A stretch of 64,000 nucleotides of DNA from the NCBI GenBank assembly GCA_025499705.1, contig JAFMVE010000005.1, forward strand, positions 124,001 to 188,000. Reading direction: 5' to 3'. Numbering within the stretch: the first letter of the stretch is position 1; each line of letters starts with the position of its first letter. The position numbers and the translations under genes were made by a program. This DNA is from Carboxylicivirga caseinilyticus. GTDB lineage: Bacteria > Bacteroidota > Bacteroidia > Bacteroidales > Marinilabiliaceae. Positions 28,914 to 37,424 of this stretch are shown here, piece after piece. The notes under the pieces are model-generated. The model was not told where the DNA came from and made no database searches. It saw only the letters and a program-made list of their open reading frames with translations.

Positions 28914-29603
28914 CTATTTACCTTCATCAACGAACTGAATTTCGCTTATAATATCTTGTGCAGTAATTTTCAGCGGCTCTGATTCCGATTGACTTGCTTC
29001 TTTCACCCAATTTTTAAGCTTTGGTGTGCTTATTCCATTAACACGCAACATTTTTTTAACTGCAAAAGCAATTGATTTTAGATAAAAATAATCTTCTTGC
29101 CACAAACGATCATTAATCAGGTTATCTATCTCTTGTGTACTCGTCTTCTGTGAGTAATAAACAGACCATCCTTTTGTATAATTAGATAAAATCTGCAACC
29201 ATTTATTATCAGCTTCTCTCCATTCATTAACCAATTCATCTGCAATAGGCAACTGCCCCCAGAGCAACATAGATGTTCGTTCAACCAAATCGATATTATT
29301 GATTAAAGCAGCCCAGTCTCTGCATCTTTCAATGGTCATCTCTTTAGCAGGCACCAACATGGCTGCCAACAACATCGTTTCTCTGATTTCTTTATGCCAT
29401 AAACGTTCGGCCAATGTATAATCTGATCGATGCATTGAAGCAAGTTCTTTTAAATGTGGAAATCCAACACCATAGTTAACACGGTATCGAATGCCTCTTC
29501 CCTCCATTTGTCCCACTGTTGTGCCATTCATCCGTAATCGTATACGATTTATAATTGACTCAAGCTCGCTATCCAACTCCTTATTTTCGATAAAAAACTT
29601 CAT
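28914..29603 (-). CDS. DNA alkylation repair-like HEAT-repeat protein
   Basis: The start chosen is the ATG at 29603 (MKFFIENK), giving 229 residues; an ATG at 29639 is possible. The protein is all-helical, and helix pairs recur in a HEAT-like pattern. The phrase INNIDLVERTSMLLWG resembles the region of AlkD-type glycosylases around their catalytic Asp, and WHKEIRETMLLAAMLVPA also fits the family. AlkD enzymes excise alkylated bases without base flipping. Similarity is moderate, so a diverged non-catalytic member cannot be excluded. Confidence 0.65.
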   Translation of the reverse strand: MKFFIENKELDSELESIINRIRLRMNGTTVGQMEGRGIRYRVNYGVGFPHLKELASMHRSDYTLAERLWHKEIRETMLLAAMLVPAKEMTIERCRDWAALINNIDLVERTSMLLWGQLPIADELVNEWREADNKWLQILSNYTKGWSVYYSQKTSTQEIDNLINDRLWQEDYFYLKSIAFAVKKMLRVNGISTPKLKNWVKEASQSESEPLKITAQDIISEIQFVDEGK

Positions 29604-29750
29604 CTCGATAAAATTTACATCTTTTAACCTCGACTCCAACCATCAGAATTACCAAACTGATATCCAATGTATTTATTTTGATTATCACTCTGAAATATCG
29701 ATGAATAATCGGATACAAAGTAAAAGATTTAAAATTTTATTGCCTAACTA

Positions 29751-29782
29751 TTGCAAGATTCAATTTGATAATATTATCTTTG
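29751..29782 (+). promoter_or_regulatory. promoter of tRNA-His
   Basis: TTG at 29751-29753, 21 bases, then TATCTTTG at 29775-29782, an exact TAnnTTTG box, 17 bases before the tRNA 5' end. Confidence 0.65.
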
Positions 29783-29799
29783 CATCGCTTTAGAAAAAT

Positions 29800-29874
29800 G
29801 GTGAATGTAGCTCAGTCGGTTAGAGCGCTGGATTGTGGTTCCAGAGGTCGCCGGTTCGAACCCGGTCTTTCACC
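29800..29874 (+). tRNA. tRNA-His (anticodon GTG)
   Basis: A full cloverleaf can be folded. The acceptor is at 29801-29807 with 29867-29873. The D arm is GCTC/GAGC. The anticodon stem CTGGA/TCCAG has loop TTGTGGT (anticodon GTG at 29835-29837). The T arm is GCCGG/CCGGT with loop TTCGAAC. The extra G at 29800 pairs with discriminator C at 29874, the identity feature of tRNA-His. The acceptor stem has a U-U mismatch at its sixth pair. The CCA end is not encoded. Confidence 0.97.
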
Positions 29875-29879
29875 CAGAA

Positions 29880-29909
29880 AAAAGGTCAGCAATTTTGCTG
29901 ACCTTTTTT
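29880..29909 (+). terminator. terminator after tRNA-His
   Basis: AAAAGGTCAGCA pairs with TGCTGACCTTTT in a perfect 12-bp stem with a 4-base loop, starting 6 bases after the tRNA and ending in a T run. Confidence 0.92.
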
Positions 29910-30033
29910 AGTTTACACTATTTCTGATTTAAAACACTCACCATTGATTTACTGTTAATGTAAAATATTAACTCGTTTATTCTTCTTATTAGTCTGTCTG
30001 ACCAAAAGGAAAATTATAAACCGGGTATTTTAC

Positions 30034-30041
30034 TATTTTTG
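30034..30041 (+). promoter_or_regulatory. -7 promoter box before the trypsin/TPR gene
   Basis: TATTTTTG is an exact TAnnTTTG match, 19 bases before the ATG at 30061. The -33 element is not clear. Confidence 0.45.
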
Positions 30042-30060
30042 GTACACCTAACAAGAAATA

Positions 30061-31527
30061 ATGATTCGCATCAAATTTATATTATCAATACTCTTACTAA
30101 TTATTTCAATTGTTTCTGTTCACTCTCAAAACCTGATAGAAATAATCGAGAAAAGTGAAAAAGCTGTATTTGAGTCGCATAGTTACGACAACAAAGGCCA
30201 TGTGATTGGTAACGCCGCAGGTTTTTTTATATCACCCAACGGTCTGGCCATAACCATGAGTTCCATTTTTGAAAAGGCTGATTCGGCCAGTATTGAATTA
30301 AGGAGTGGACGCAAATATAGTATTGAAAGGGTCATTTCAGTTCATCCGTATACAAACCTGGCATTAATAAAGGTTGAGCCAAGCAGATCACGCCCGTTTA
30401 ATTATCTGTTACCCTCGAAAATATCATTCAGAGAAAATGAAGAAATTCTGACCATGATATTACCTCAAAAGGATGATGATGCAGATGGCACCTATCTGGC
30501 AGAAGTTTCGGAAATTAAATACTTTCCATTTATCAGCCGATCAGGAGTTATTAATCAAAACGTTTCCCATCATACCAACGGAGCACCGGCAATTAATTAT
30601 AAGGGGGAATTGGTTGGTATTCTTAAGAGTCATGCTCAAAAAAATAAAAAGATCATTTACAATTCATATCTACTGAACGATTCGAACTGGGTTGATATCA
30701 ATCAAAAGGTGCCGAATGTTAAAATGAATCCTGAAATAAGCTCTTTGTTAAGCCCCGAGATTAGTGAAGGTATCTTCAATATTATAGTCGAAGATTATAT
30801 TGATGCCGCACGAGAGTTAAGCAAGCATATCAACCAAACCATTGAAGACGTAGAAGGCAAATGCCTTAGAGCTTATGCCAGGCATAAATACAACAATAAG
30901 GTTGGAAGCAGAGAAGATTTTGTTGATTGTAACCGTATTGATCCTAATTACTTTTTACAGTATTATTTAAAGGGATTGATTGATATGGAAGAGAACAAAA
31001 AAGACGATGCCCATATAAATTTCACTTTGTGCCTTGACAATCAACCCAATTTTGCAGCAGCCATTGTTCAACAGGCCATGATTGATCTTGACCGAAGAGA
31101 AAACATTCAGGAAGCATTTAACCGTTGCTCAGAAGCCATTCTGCATGATTCGCTGGAAGCTACAGCCTATTACGAACGCAGTCGACTACGATTTCAACAT
31201 TCCGACAATAAAGAAGGAACATTGGATGATGTAAATAAAACCATTTACCTTAATCCCAACCTTCCCGGCATTTACACGCTTCGTGGCATTATTCGTGCTG
31301 ACAACCAGGATTTACTGGGTGCTATTGAAGATTACGATCGAGCCATCGAAAAGGATCCGAAAGATGTTCATGCCTATATTAATCGTGGAATAGCCAAATA
31401 TAATATTGGGTTAAAGGAAGAAGCCTGTAACGACTGGAGCACCGCCGGAAATCTGGGTAATTACAATGCTTACAAATACCTCTCGAGATATTGTAAAGAG
31501 GTTAACAGAAGTATTTATCCCAATTAA
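30061..31527 (+). CDS. secreted trypsin-fold/TPR protein with substituted catalytic triad
   Basis: The protein has 488 residues with a signal peptide ending near VHSQ (residues 20-23). Residues 30-205 align with an HtrA/trypsin-type protease: GFFISPNGLAIT, then TNLALIKV, then HTNGAPAIN. Each triad position is changed: the His position is Ser68, the Asp position Asn99 and the nucleophile Ser position Asn173. About residues 235-480 are TPR-like helical repeats (for example YYERSRLRFQ, YTLRGIIRADNQDLLGAIED and YINRGIAKYNIGLKEEA). It probably acts as a periplasmic binding or scaffold protein rather than a protease. Confidence 0.8.
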   Translation: MIRIKFILSILLLIISIVSVHSQNLIEIIEKSEKAVFESHSYDNKGHVIGNAAGFFISPNGLAITMSSIFEKADSASIELRSGRKYSIERVISVHPYTNLALIKVEPSRSRPFNYLLPSKISFRENEEILTMILPQKDDDADGTYLAEVSEIKYFPFISRSGVINQNVSHHTNGAPAINYKGELVGILKSHAQKNKKIIYNSYLLNDSNWVDINQKVPNVKMNPEISSLLSPEISEGIFNIIVEDYIDAARELSKHINQTIEDVEGKCLRAYARHKYNNKVGSREDFVDCNRIDPNYFLQYYLKGLIDMEENKKDDAHINFTLCLDNQPNFAAAIVQQAMIDLDRRENIQEAFNRCSEAILHDSLEATAYYERSRLRFQHSDNKEGTLDDVNKTIYLNPNLPGIYTLRGIIRADNQDLLGAIEDYDRAIEKDPKDVHAYINRGIAKYNIGLKEEACNDWSTAGNLGNYNAYKYLSRYCKEVNRSIYPN

Positions 31528-31594
31528 TTATTTTTTCTTTTTGACTTGAAAAGGTCATTTAAAGCATTTGAACCAAAATATCCTGTTGGTTTGT

Positions 31595-31602
31595 TACCTT
31601 TG
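31595..31602 (+). promoter_or_regulatory. -7 promoter box of prfB
   Basis: TACCTTTG is an exact TAnnTTTG match, 17 bases before the prfB ATG. A TTTG lies 24 bases further upstream (31567-31570), somewhat long. Confidence 0.5.
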
Positions 31603-31619
31603 TATCAAATATAAAAACA

Positions 31620-32727
31620 ATGATTACACAAGAAACACTTAAAGATTTAGCAGGACGCGAGTTAGCGTTAAGGAGGTATCTTTGACGTCGATCGTAAACT
31701 GATTGAAATAGAAGAAGAAGAAATGCGATCACAAGCTCCTGATTTTTGGGATGATGCCAAAAAAGCAGAGGAGCAAATGAAAAAGCTTCGTGAATTAAAA
31801 AGCTGGGTTAATGATTATAATGAAGTGAAAGCTTCAGTAGACGACCTGCAGGTATTGTTTGATTTTCAGAAAGCAGGAGAAGCTGATGCTTCTGATGTTG
31901 ATGAGCAATACGAATTGACCCTTGATTTAATTGAAAAGCTGGAACTGAAAAACATGCTTCGCCGCGATGAAGATAAGATGGGTGCTGTATTAAAAATCAA
32001 TGCAGGAGCAGGTGGCACCGAAAGTCAGGACTGGGCGCAAATGCTGATGCGTATGTACATTCGCTGGGGTGAAGCACATAAGTATAAAGTTAAGGAAGTA
32101 AACTATCAGGAAGGTGATGAAGCCGGTATTAAAACCGTGACTTTACAGTTTGAAGGAGATTTTGCTTACGGTTATTTAAAAAGCGAGAACGGTGTACACC
32201 GTTTGGTACGTCTTTCGCCATTTAACTCAGCCAATAAACGAATGACATCATTCACATCTGTTTTTGTTATTCCTCTTATTGATGATAGTATTGAGATTGA
32301 GGTAAACCCAAGTGATATAGAATGGGATACTTTCAGATCTGGTGGAGCTGGTGGACAGAATGTAAATAAGGTAGAAACCGGAGTTCGACTGCGACACATT
32401 CCATCAGGCATCATTATCGAAAATACTGAATCACGTTCACAGTTAGGAAATAAAGAAAATGCCTTGCGTCTTTTAAAGTCGCAGCTATACGAGATTGAAC
32501 TTCGTAAAAAACTGGAAGAACAAAACAAGATTGAATCGCAAAAGAAGAAAATCGAGTGGGGATCTCAAATAAGATCATACGTACTTCAGCCATATAAATT
32601 GGTTAAGGACGTGCGAACCAATCACGAGACTTCGAATGTTGCAGGGGTGTTAGATGGTGATATTGACGATTTCATTAAGGCATACCTGATGGAATATGGT
32701 GCTCAGGAAGTATTTGAATCGAACTAA
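31620..32727 (+). CDS. prfB: peptide chain release factor 2, with programmed +1 frameshift
   Basis: RF2 ends translation at UGA and UAA codons. The gene is read as 31620-31682 (21 codons), then a +1 shift to 31684-32727, giving 368 residues. The in-frame TGA at 31683-31685 stops synthesis when RF2 is plentiful. The second frame has the anticodon-like tripeptide SPF (in [11 protein letters not shown]) and the catalytic GGQ ([13 protein letters not shown]). An internal ATG at 31723 exists but would drop the conserved N-terminus. The frameshift signal is described separately. The ArsC-like gene follows 11 bases after the stop. Confidence 0.97.
31671..31685 (+). promoter_or_regulatory. prfB programmed +1 frameshift site
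   Basis: AGGAGG, an internal Shine-Dalgarno, is followed by TAT, the slippery CTT codon and TGA with a C after it. This is the classical autoregulatory RF2 recoding signal. The downstream frame continues without interruption to 32727. Confidence 0.97.
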
Positions 32728-32738
32728 AAGCAAGCTTT

Positions 32739-33080
32739 ATGATACAGATTTTTCATAATCCACGATGCGCAAAAAGCCGGGAAGGGTTAAAGCATCTTGA
32801 AGACAAAGGGATCGAATTTGAAATCATTAAATACCTCGATGAGCCACTAACCCCGGATGAGCTTACTGATGTATTACGCAAATTAGGCAAGCGACCAATG
32901 GAGATTATCCGCACTAAAGAAGATATCTTCAAGGAAGAGTTTGCCGACAAGGAACTTTCGGATGAAGAATGGATTCTGGCAATGCTCGAATATCCACGAT
33001 TAATAGAACGTCCGATAATCAGTAACGGCGAAAAAGCGGTTATAGGAAGACCTGCTGAGAATATTGATAGCATACTATAA
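32739..33080 (+). CDS. ArsC/Spx-family thioredoxin-fold protein
   Basis: The protein has 113 residues, the normal length for glutaredoxin-type arsenate reductases. The active-site segment is HNPRCAKSR with Cys10. Downstream are IEFEIIKYLDEPLT and the C-terminal LIERPIISNGEKAVIGRP block that holds the Arg residues contacting arsenate in ArsC. No arsenite pump or ArsR is adjacent, so arsenate reduction is only the family-level prediction. It is probably co-transcribed with prfB. Confidence 0.85.
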   Translation: MIQIFHNPRCAKSREGLKHLEDKGIEFEIIKYLDEPLTPDELTDVLRKLGKRPMEIIRTKEDIFKEEFADKELSDEEWILAMLEYPRLIERPIISNGEKAVIGRPAENIDSIL

Positions 33081-33083
33081 TTG

Positions 33084-33118
33084 AAATCCCGATGAACATA
33101 ATTTCATCGGGATTTTTC
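33084..33118 (+). terminator. terminator after the arsC-like gene
   Basis: AAATCCCGATGAA pairs with TTCATCGGGATTT (13 bp) around a 6-base loop, followed by T. It also sits right before the stop of the convergent T9SS gene. Confidence 0.9.
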
Positions 33119-33122
33119 TTGA

Positions 33123-34673
33123 TTATAACTTTATAAACCTTACATAGGTATCATCCTTTTTCAAAATATATAAACCTCCTTTCAGATCACTCACATTTAT
33201 GCGATTAGCAAAACATTTATGTGATTTAACTTTTTCTCCTGAAATAGAATAAATCGAGACGATATCACCTTTGCTTATATTAGAAATAGTCATCCAATCT
33301 GTAACAGGGTTTGGATAAATAATTATTTCATCAGTTTTAGATATTCTCTCAATTGATGATGATACGCCATTCCATTCTACCTCGACAAACAATCTGTCGT
33401 AAGGATAATAAGTAGTAATATCTCCCGAAACTGAAGTAGTAACGTTATCAGATGAAAAACCAAGTGCATTCACCTCTTCATTTAACATTCCATAGTTGGG
33501 CATTGGAGTAAATGTCTTGCCTAAAAACAATTCTTCAGTTTCAGTATTTTCAAAAGTAAGTCCATCCAGATTTTTTAAAGTTATACCATCATAATTGAAA
33601 ACCTTTGGATATTGATCTTGCAGGAAAACAATGATATTGGCTGATCCATCATTTAGAGGGTACAAATTAGCCTTTGTTGTAATATCACCATCCATAAAAG
33701 GAGTGAAAGAATTATCGAAATTGATTCCATTTTTACTTAACCAAATCGTTGGTCCAGATGGCTCGTTATTTTCGATATACATGAAAAAATAATTTCCACC
33801 CTTATCTGCATCCAAATCAAAATAATGATAATTCCCTTTAGTAGTTGTCCTCAACCTTGTTGGTGTTTGCCAAACACCGTTGACCTTATGTGCATAATCA
33901 ATATAATATGTTCCCAACGAAGGTGCCTGTTTATAATACACCAGATGTTGATCTTCATTATCAATAATTTGCCTACCTATCCATGAAGTTCCTCTATCAA
34001 CCGTTCCTTCTGAATATTTATAAATTTGGGTCATAGTACCCCAATTAACCTGCTCATTACTGTAATCAACAATTACCTCGTGCAATTCTCCTCCATAGTT
34101 CCACCATCCGCGTCGATGCAAAATAATATGAACCTTTCCTTCTGAATCCGTATTAATAGCAAAAGGTACTAAAGCATAATTATACGACCACGAATCCTGT
34201 AATTGTGTATAATAAACCTTCTCTTCCCACCCTTCCATTGTTTCAACCAATACAACAGTTGTTTGCCAAAATTCATATCCATAAGATGTTCTGGCCCCAT
34301 AGTTAAAATAGGGATTATACGAATATGCTATGACACGCTGATTATTTCCTGTAAGACCAATAAATGCAATATAAATATCCCCGTCATGACCTGTAGGAAT
34401 TAATTCTTTTGTCCAGACATCTGTTCCACGTTGATTAGTAAAACAATGTAACTCGTAATTATCAACTATCAGAGAATAAAGTGTCCCATTCTCATTTAAT
34501 ATTGTTGAATATTCCAGATAATTTGCTGGTGAAGTGTAGTATTGCCTCTGAAATTGAAGCGATTGAGCATAGGTATAAGATGAGAGCTGACCCGACTCAT
34601 TTTGAGCTGATACAGGTAAAGAAACGATTATTAAAATAACCAAAAATTTAAGAAGTAGACATTTTGTTTTCAT
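33123..34673 (-). CDS. secreted protein with type IX secretion C-terminal sorting domain
   Basis: The protein has 516 residues. A signal peptide spans residues 1-23 (ending PVSAQ). The bulk (about 30-430) is rich in beta strands and aromatic residues with repeated Trp/Tyr blocks, resembling a beta-propeller, but I do not recognise a named family. The last 75 residues form a type A T9SS sorting domain: IIIYPNPVTDWMTI, then VSIYSISGEKV, then ending GLYILKKDDTYVRFIKL. It should be exported through the outer membrane and attached at the surface or released. It is divergent from the 34915 gene. Confidence 0.8.
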   Translation of the reverse strand: MKTKCLLLKFLVILIIVSLPVSAQNESGQLSSYTYAQSLQFQRQYYTSPANYLEYSTILNENGTLYSLIVDNYELHCFTNQRGTDVWTKELIPTGHDGDIYIAFIGLTGNNQRVIAYSYNPYFNYGARTSYGYEFWQTTVVLVETMEGWEEKVYYTQLQDSWSYNYALVPFAINTDSEGKVHIILHRRGWWNYGGELHEVIVDYSNEQVNWGTMTQIYKYSEGTVDRGTSWIGRQIIDNEDQHLVYYKQAPSLGTYYIDYAHKVNGVWQTPTRLRTTTKGNYHYFDLDADKGGNYFFMYIENNEPSGPTIWLSKNGINFDNSFTPFMDGDITTKANLYPLNDGSANIIVFLQDQYPKVFNYDGITLKNLDGLTFENTETEELFLGKTFTPMPNYGMLNEEVNALGFSSDNVTTSVSGDITTYYPYDRLFVEVEWNGVSSSIERISKTDEIIIYPNPVTDWMTISNISKGDIVSIYSISGEKVKSHKCFANRINVSDLKGGLYILKKDDTYVRFIKL

Positions 34674-34861
34674 GATAACTTAATTTAGATAGGTGTAAAA
34701 AGTGCATTAAAAAAGTTAATCAATATAAGAGACAAAATCAAGCACAAAACAATTCTATATATTTTATTATCTATATATTAAAGATTGTTCAACGTTAGTT
34801 AAACAAGATTATATATAACAATTTTGACATAATTCAGATCCTACCTATATTAGACAGTTAC

Positions 34862-34870
34862 GCAACCATT
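34862..34870 (+). promoter_or_regulatory. GCAACCATT upstream motif (copy 1), possible alternative-sigma -35
   Basis: GCAACCATT lies 44 bases before the ATG at 34915. The same nonamer occurs at nearly the same distance before the genes at 47590 and 48073. The AAC core resembles ECF sigma -35 elements. Confidence 0.5.
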
Positions 34871-34914
34871 CGTCTATATATTCATCATTAAAACATAAGA
34901 ATCTAAACCCACAA

Positions 34915-35649
34915 ATGATGAAAAGACATATCTTGCTTATTGCAATCTGTATAATTAGTATTTCAACCTTCGCTCAGAAACATAACAGTACGGTATATCT
35001 GAAAAATGGTACTGTCATCAAATGTGACATATTAGAAATACTGCCGAACGATGGTGTTAAAATACAAACCGGTTCGCATGTCTTAATGTTATCAAACAAT
35101 GAGATTGATCGTATTGAAATGAATAACAAGAAAAGCAACTTAAATTTTGAGAACGAAAAAGAATACAAGGGAGTTTTTAATAAAACCTCATTGGGCATAT
35201 TAGCAGGCAATACTTCCAATAATGAAAAAGCACCCCTAACCTTTACTTCAACTTTTGGGGTTCATGTAACACCGAAAATTACCCTGGCTGCCGGATCTGG
35301 TGTGGAATTTTATAAAGAAACCATTATTCCGGCTTTTGCAGAAATCCAGTATTTCTTTAAAACAAAAAAACTAACACCCTATCTATATTCAAATGGCGGC
35401 TGGTCTTTTAGCATTGATGATAGGAAAAGTACTTCATCATATGAATACAATTCACACGGAGGAATCAGATATGGTGGAGGTGCAGGCATTCGTATATGGA
35501 CTAATTCAGGTATAGGCTTAATTATAGAGGCCGGTTATCAATACCAGGAAATTAAAACAGACAAAACACAAAGCTATATGCAATACGAATCGACATTAAC
35601 TGATGAATACAATCGTTTTGCTTTTAAAATAGGACTATACTTTAACTAA
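34915..35649 (+). CDS. predicted outer-membrane beta-barrel-like protein
   Basis: The family is not recognised. The protein has 244 residues with a signal peptide (residues 1-21, ending FAQK). Residues 28-70 form a small strand-rich domain (VYLKNGTVIKCDILEILPND). From about residue 85 the sequence is a run of amphipathic beta strands ending YNRFAFKIGLYFN, with a C-terminal aromatic residue pattern typical of outer-membrane barrels. It lies 8 bases upstream of a lipoprotein gene, so the two form a pair. The GCAACCATT motif lies upstream. Confidence 0.65.
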   Translation: MMKRHILLIAICIISISTFAQKHNSTVYLKNGTVIKCDILEILPNDGVKIQTGSHVLMLSNNEIDRIEMNNKKSNLNFENEKEYKGVFNKTSLGILAGNTSNNEKAPLTFTSTFGVHVTPKITLAAGSGVEFYKETIIPAFAEIQYFFKTKKLTPYLYSNGGWSFSIDDRKSTSSYEYNSHGGIRYGGGAGIRIWTNSGIGLIIEAGYQYQEIKTDKTQSYMQYESTLTDEYNRFAFKIGLYFN

Positions 35650-35657
35650 ACCCAACC

Positions 35658-36101
35658 ATGAAAACAAAATTATTATTGACTTTTTTTGCCGGTTTATTGA
35701 TACTAAGCAGCTGCAAGAAAGAATGTGATCCATGCATGACACCCCCGGCTCCATTTTATTTTGATATTAAAGATGCCGAAAGTGGTGAAAATATTTTTAC
35801 ATCAGGTATAGCCAGTTCTGATGATCTGGAACTAATTAACACATCAACCAACGAAAGCATGGATTTTGATTTTATTGATGATGAGGATGTGAACATACTA
35901 ATGATAAACAGCATTGGTTGGAAAACAGAAATTATTTCGGCTAAACTGCTATTAGATGGAGAAGAAGTATTTACGTTAACCGTAGATGCAGAAAGAAATT
36001 CAGGTAATTGTTGCAGCTGGACGGAGTATAACGACATTGAAATTAGTAATGCTGATTTTACGATAGACAATATTTATGGTACCTATATCGTTTATTATTA
36101 G
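35658..36101 (+). CDS. small hypothetical lipoprotein
   Basis: The protein has 147 residues with a lipoprotein signal ending in the lipobox LSSC (Cys19), followed by KKECDPC. The mature part is strand-rich and very acidic (for example DFIDDEDVN). No family is recognised. It follows the barrel-like gene by 8 bases and probably shares its promoter and site of action in the envelope. Confidence 0.6.
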   Translation: MKTKLLLTFFAGLLILSSCKKECDPCMTPPAPFYFDIKDAESGENIFTSGIASSDDLELINTSTNESMDFDFIDDEDVNILMINSIGWKTEIISAKLLLDGEEVFTLTVDAERNSGNCCSWTEYNDIEISNADFTIDNIYGTYIVYY

Positions 36102-36152
36102 AAGTCTGATACCCCATTTGTATTAGAACCTCATTTTACCCCTATAAAAACG

Positions 36153-36189
36153 AAGTCCCTGCAGGCCTAAAACCTACAGGGACTTTTCT
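36153..36189 (+). terminator. terminator after the lipoprotein gene
   Basis: AAGTCCCTGCAGG pairs with CCTACAGGGACTT with one mismatch around a 7-base loop, followed by T. It could also serve the convergent DUF4097 gene at 36212. Confidence 0.75.
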
Positions 36190-36211
36190 ATTTATCACTT
36201 ATTACCAAATT

Positions 36212-37243
36212 CTATCTGTATGACTGGCCACCTGAACTGGTGTTACCTACAACTTTGATAGGTCCCCGCTCTATAACCAGATTTTTCTTACCACTACTAC
36301 CTTTTGCATTTAATCCTCCGGAAGATGCTGTTAAAGCAAAGCTCAATTCTTCAACATCATTTAAGAAATCCATGCTTACACTGCCCGATGAAGCCTTAAA
36401 GTATGAAGCTCCGGTTAATTTAATGTTAGTACCTCGCTGGCTTCCACTTGAACTTGAAAGATTAACAGCACCGGTTACTCTATCCAACTTCATACTGCCT
36501 GATGACGTGCTTGCTTTTACATCTCCAGTAACATCAGTAATATTTAAACTACCGGATGTTGCCGTTGCCCAAAGATTACCTTCTACCATATTAATGGATT
36601 GTCCACCGGAAGAAGTATTCATATCAAGATCACCACCAATATTTTCAGCCTTGATACTACCTGAAGAAGCTTTTGTTTTCACATTTCCTTTCACACCAAC
36701 AATACGTTGCGAACCTGAAGAAGTACCGGCACGTAAATCACCACCTATATCTTCGATTGACAAACTTCCGGAAGAAGCGCTAATGTTCAGATCAGAATTA
36801 ATATTACGGGCTTTGATACTTCCACTGGATGCTTTCAGTCGAATATTGCTCTGTCCTATACCTTCAACACTAACACTACCACTTGAATTATCCACCATAA
36901 TATTGGTATTCTCAGGCACCTTAAATTCCAGTTTACCTTTAAGGTTACCACTGATAGAATTAGGACGATCAATCCAGACACGAAGAGTTCCACCACTTAC
37001 ATTATGACGAATTTTCATATCATAATTTTTAGATGCATAGATCTCACCAGTAAAAGACACATCATTGGTTGACTCTCCTGTGATGATTACCGAACAGAAA
37101 GAACCTTCAACCTCAACGGATGTTACATTGCTATAATTTTCATTTACCTGATCAAGCAGATTTTGTGCCTGTAGGCACGAAACGGAAAGGGTTAATATCA
37201 TTGCCAGGGACAACACAAACCCTAATCTGTGCATATTTCTCAT
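36212..37243 (-). CDS. DUF4097-family protein with 18-residue SSGS repeats
   Basis: The protein has 343 residues with a signal peptide ending near SCLQAQ (residues 22-27). From about residue 118 to 265 the sequence repeats with an 18-residue period, each unit starting SSGS (for example SSGSIKARNI, SSGSLSIEDI, SSGSMKLDRV). One turn of a right-handed beta-helix per unit is the likely structure. DUF4097 proteins are called adhesin-like, but their function is not established. Whether the Cys at 23 is lipidated is unclear. The antisense strand is open over 255 codons, a by-product of the repeats. Confidence 0.8.
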   Translation of the reverse strand: MRNMHRLGFVLSLAMILTLSVSCLQAQNLLDQVNENYSNVTSVEVEGSFCSVIITGESTNDVSFTGEIYASKNYDMKIRHNVSGGTLRVWIDRPNSISGNLKGKLEFKVPENTNIMVDNSSGSVSVEGIGQSNIRLKASSGSIKARNINSDLNISASSGSLSIEDIGGDLRAGTSSGSQRIVGVKGNVKTKASSGSIKAENIGGDLDMNTSSGGQSINMVEGNLWATATSGSLNITDVTGDVKASTSSGSMKLDRVTGAVNLSSSSGSQRGTNIKLTGASYFKASSGSVSMDFLNDVEELSFALTASSGGLNAKGSSGKKNLVIERGPIKVVGNTSSGGQSYR

Positions 37244-37358
37244 TTCAAGGGGTATTTAATTAATAATCTATCTATCACTTAGTTTTATGACTACGATAAA
37301 TAGGACGCCTTGACATAATAAGAAGTTACAAGCCTTTTTACTTTTTTTGTAGAATCGC

Positions 37359-37413
37359 AGATTTGTTGAATTGTTTAATTGCTCATCCACAGTTCAACAA
37401 CTAAACAAATTAG
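37359..37413. repeat. degenerate 8-base word array, inverted
   Basis: In the 181-base spacer before mpl, words such as ATTTGTTG, AATTGTTT and AATTGCTC follow each other at 8-base steps. The complementary strand shows ATTTGTTT, AGTTGTTG and AACTGTGG in the same register. The two arms can pair imperfectly. Confidence 0.55.
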
Positions 37414-37424
37414 CACTCACGGTA

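Noticed and set aside
31723-32727. Second start of prfB at the internal ATG
   Set aside because: Starting here would drop the conserved N-terminal residues and ignore the clear frameshift signal at 31671-31685.
36240-37007. 255-codon plus-strand frame opposite the DUF4097 gene
   Set aside because: The openness follows from the 18-residue repeats on the other strand. Its sequence is a mirror of the repeat and it lacks a signal or domain.
36212-37243. DUF4097 protein as a lipoprotein
   Set aside because: The Cys near residue 23 lies in SVSCLQAQ, where a signal peptidase I site after QAQ is at least as good, so lipidation was not claimed.
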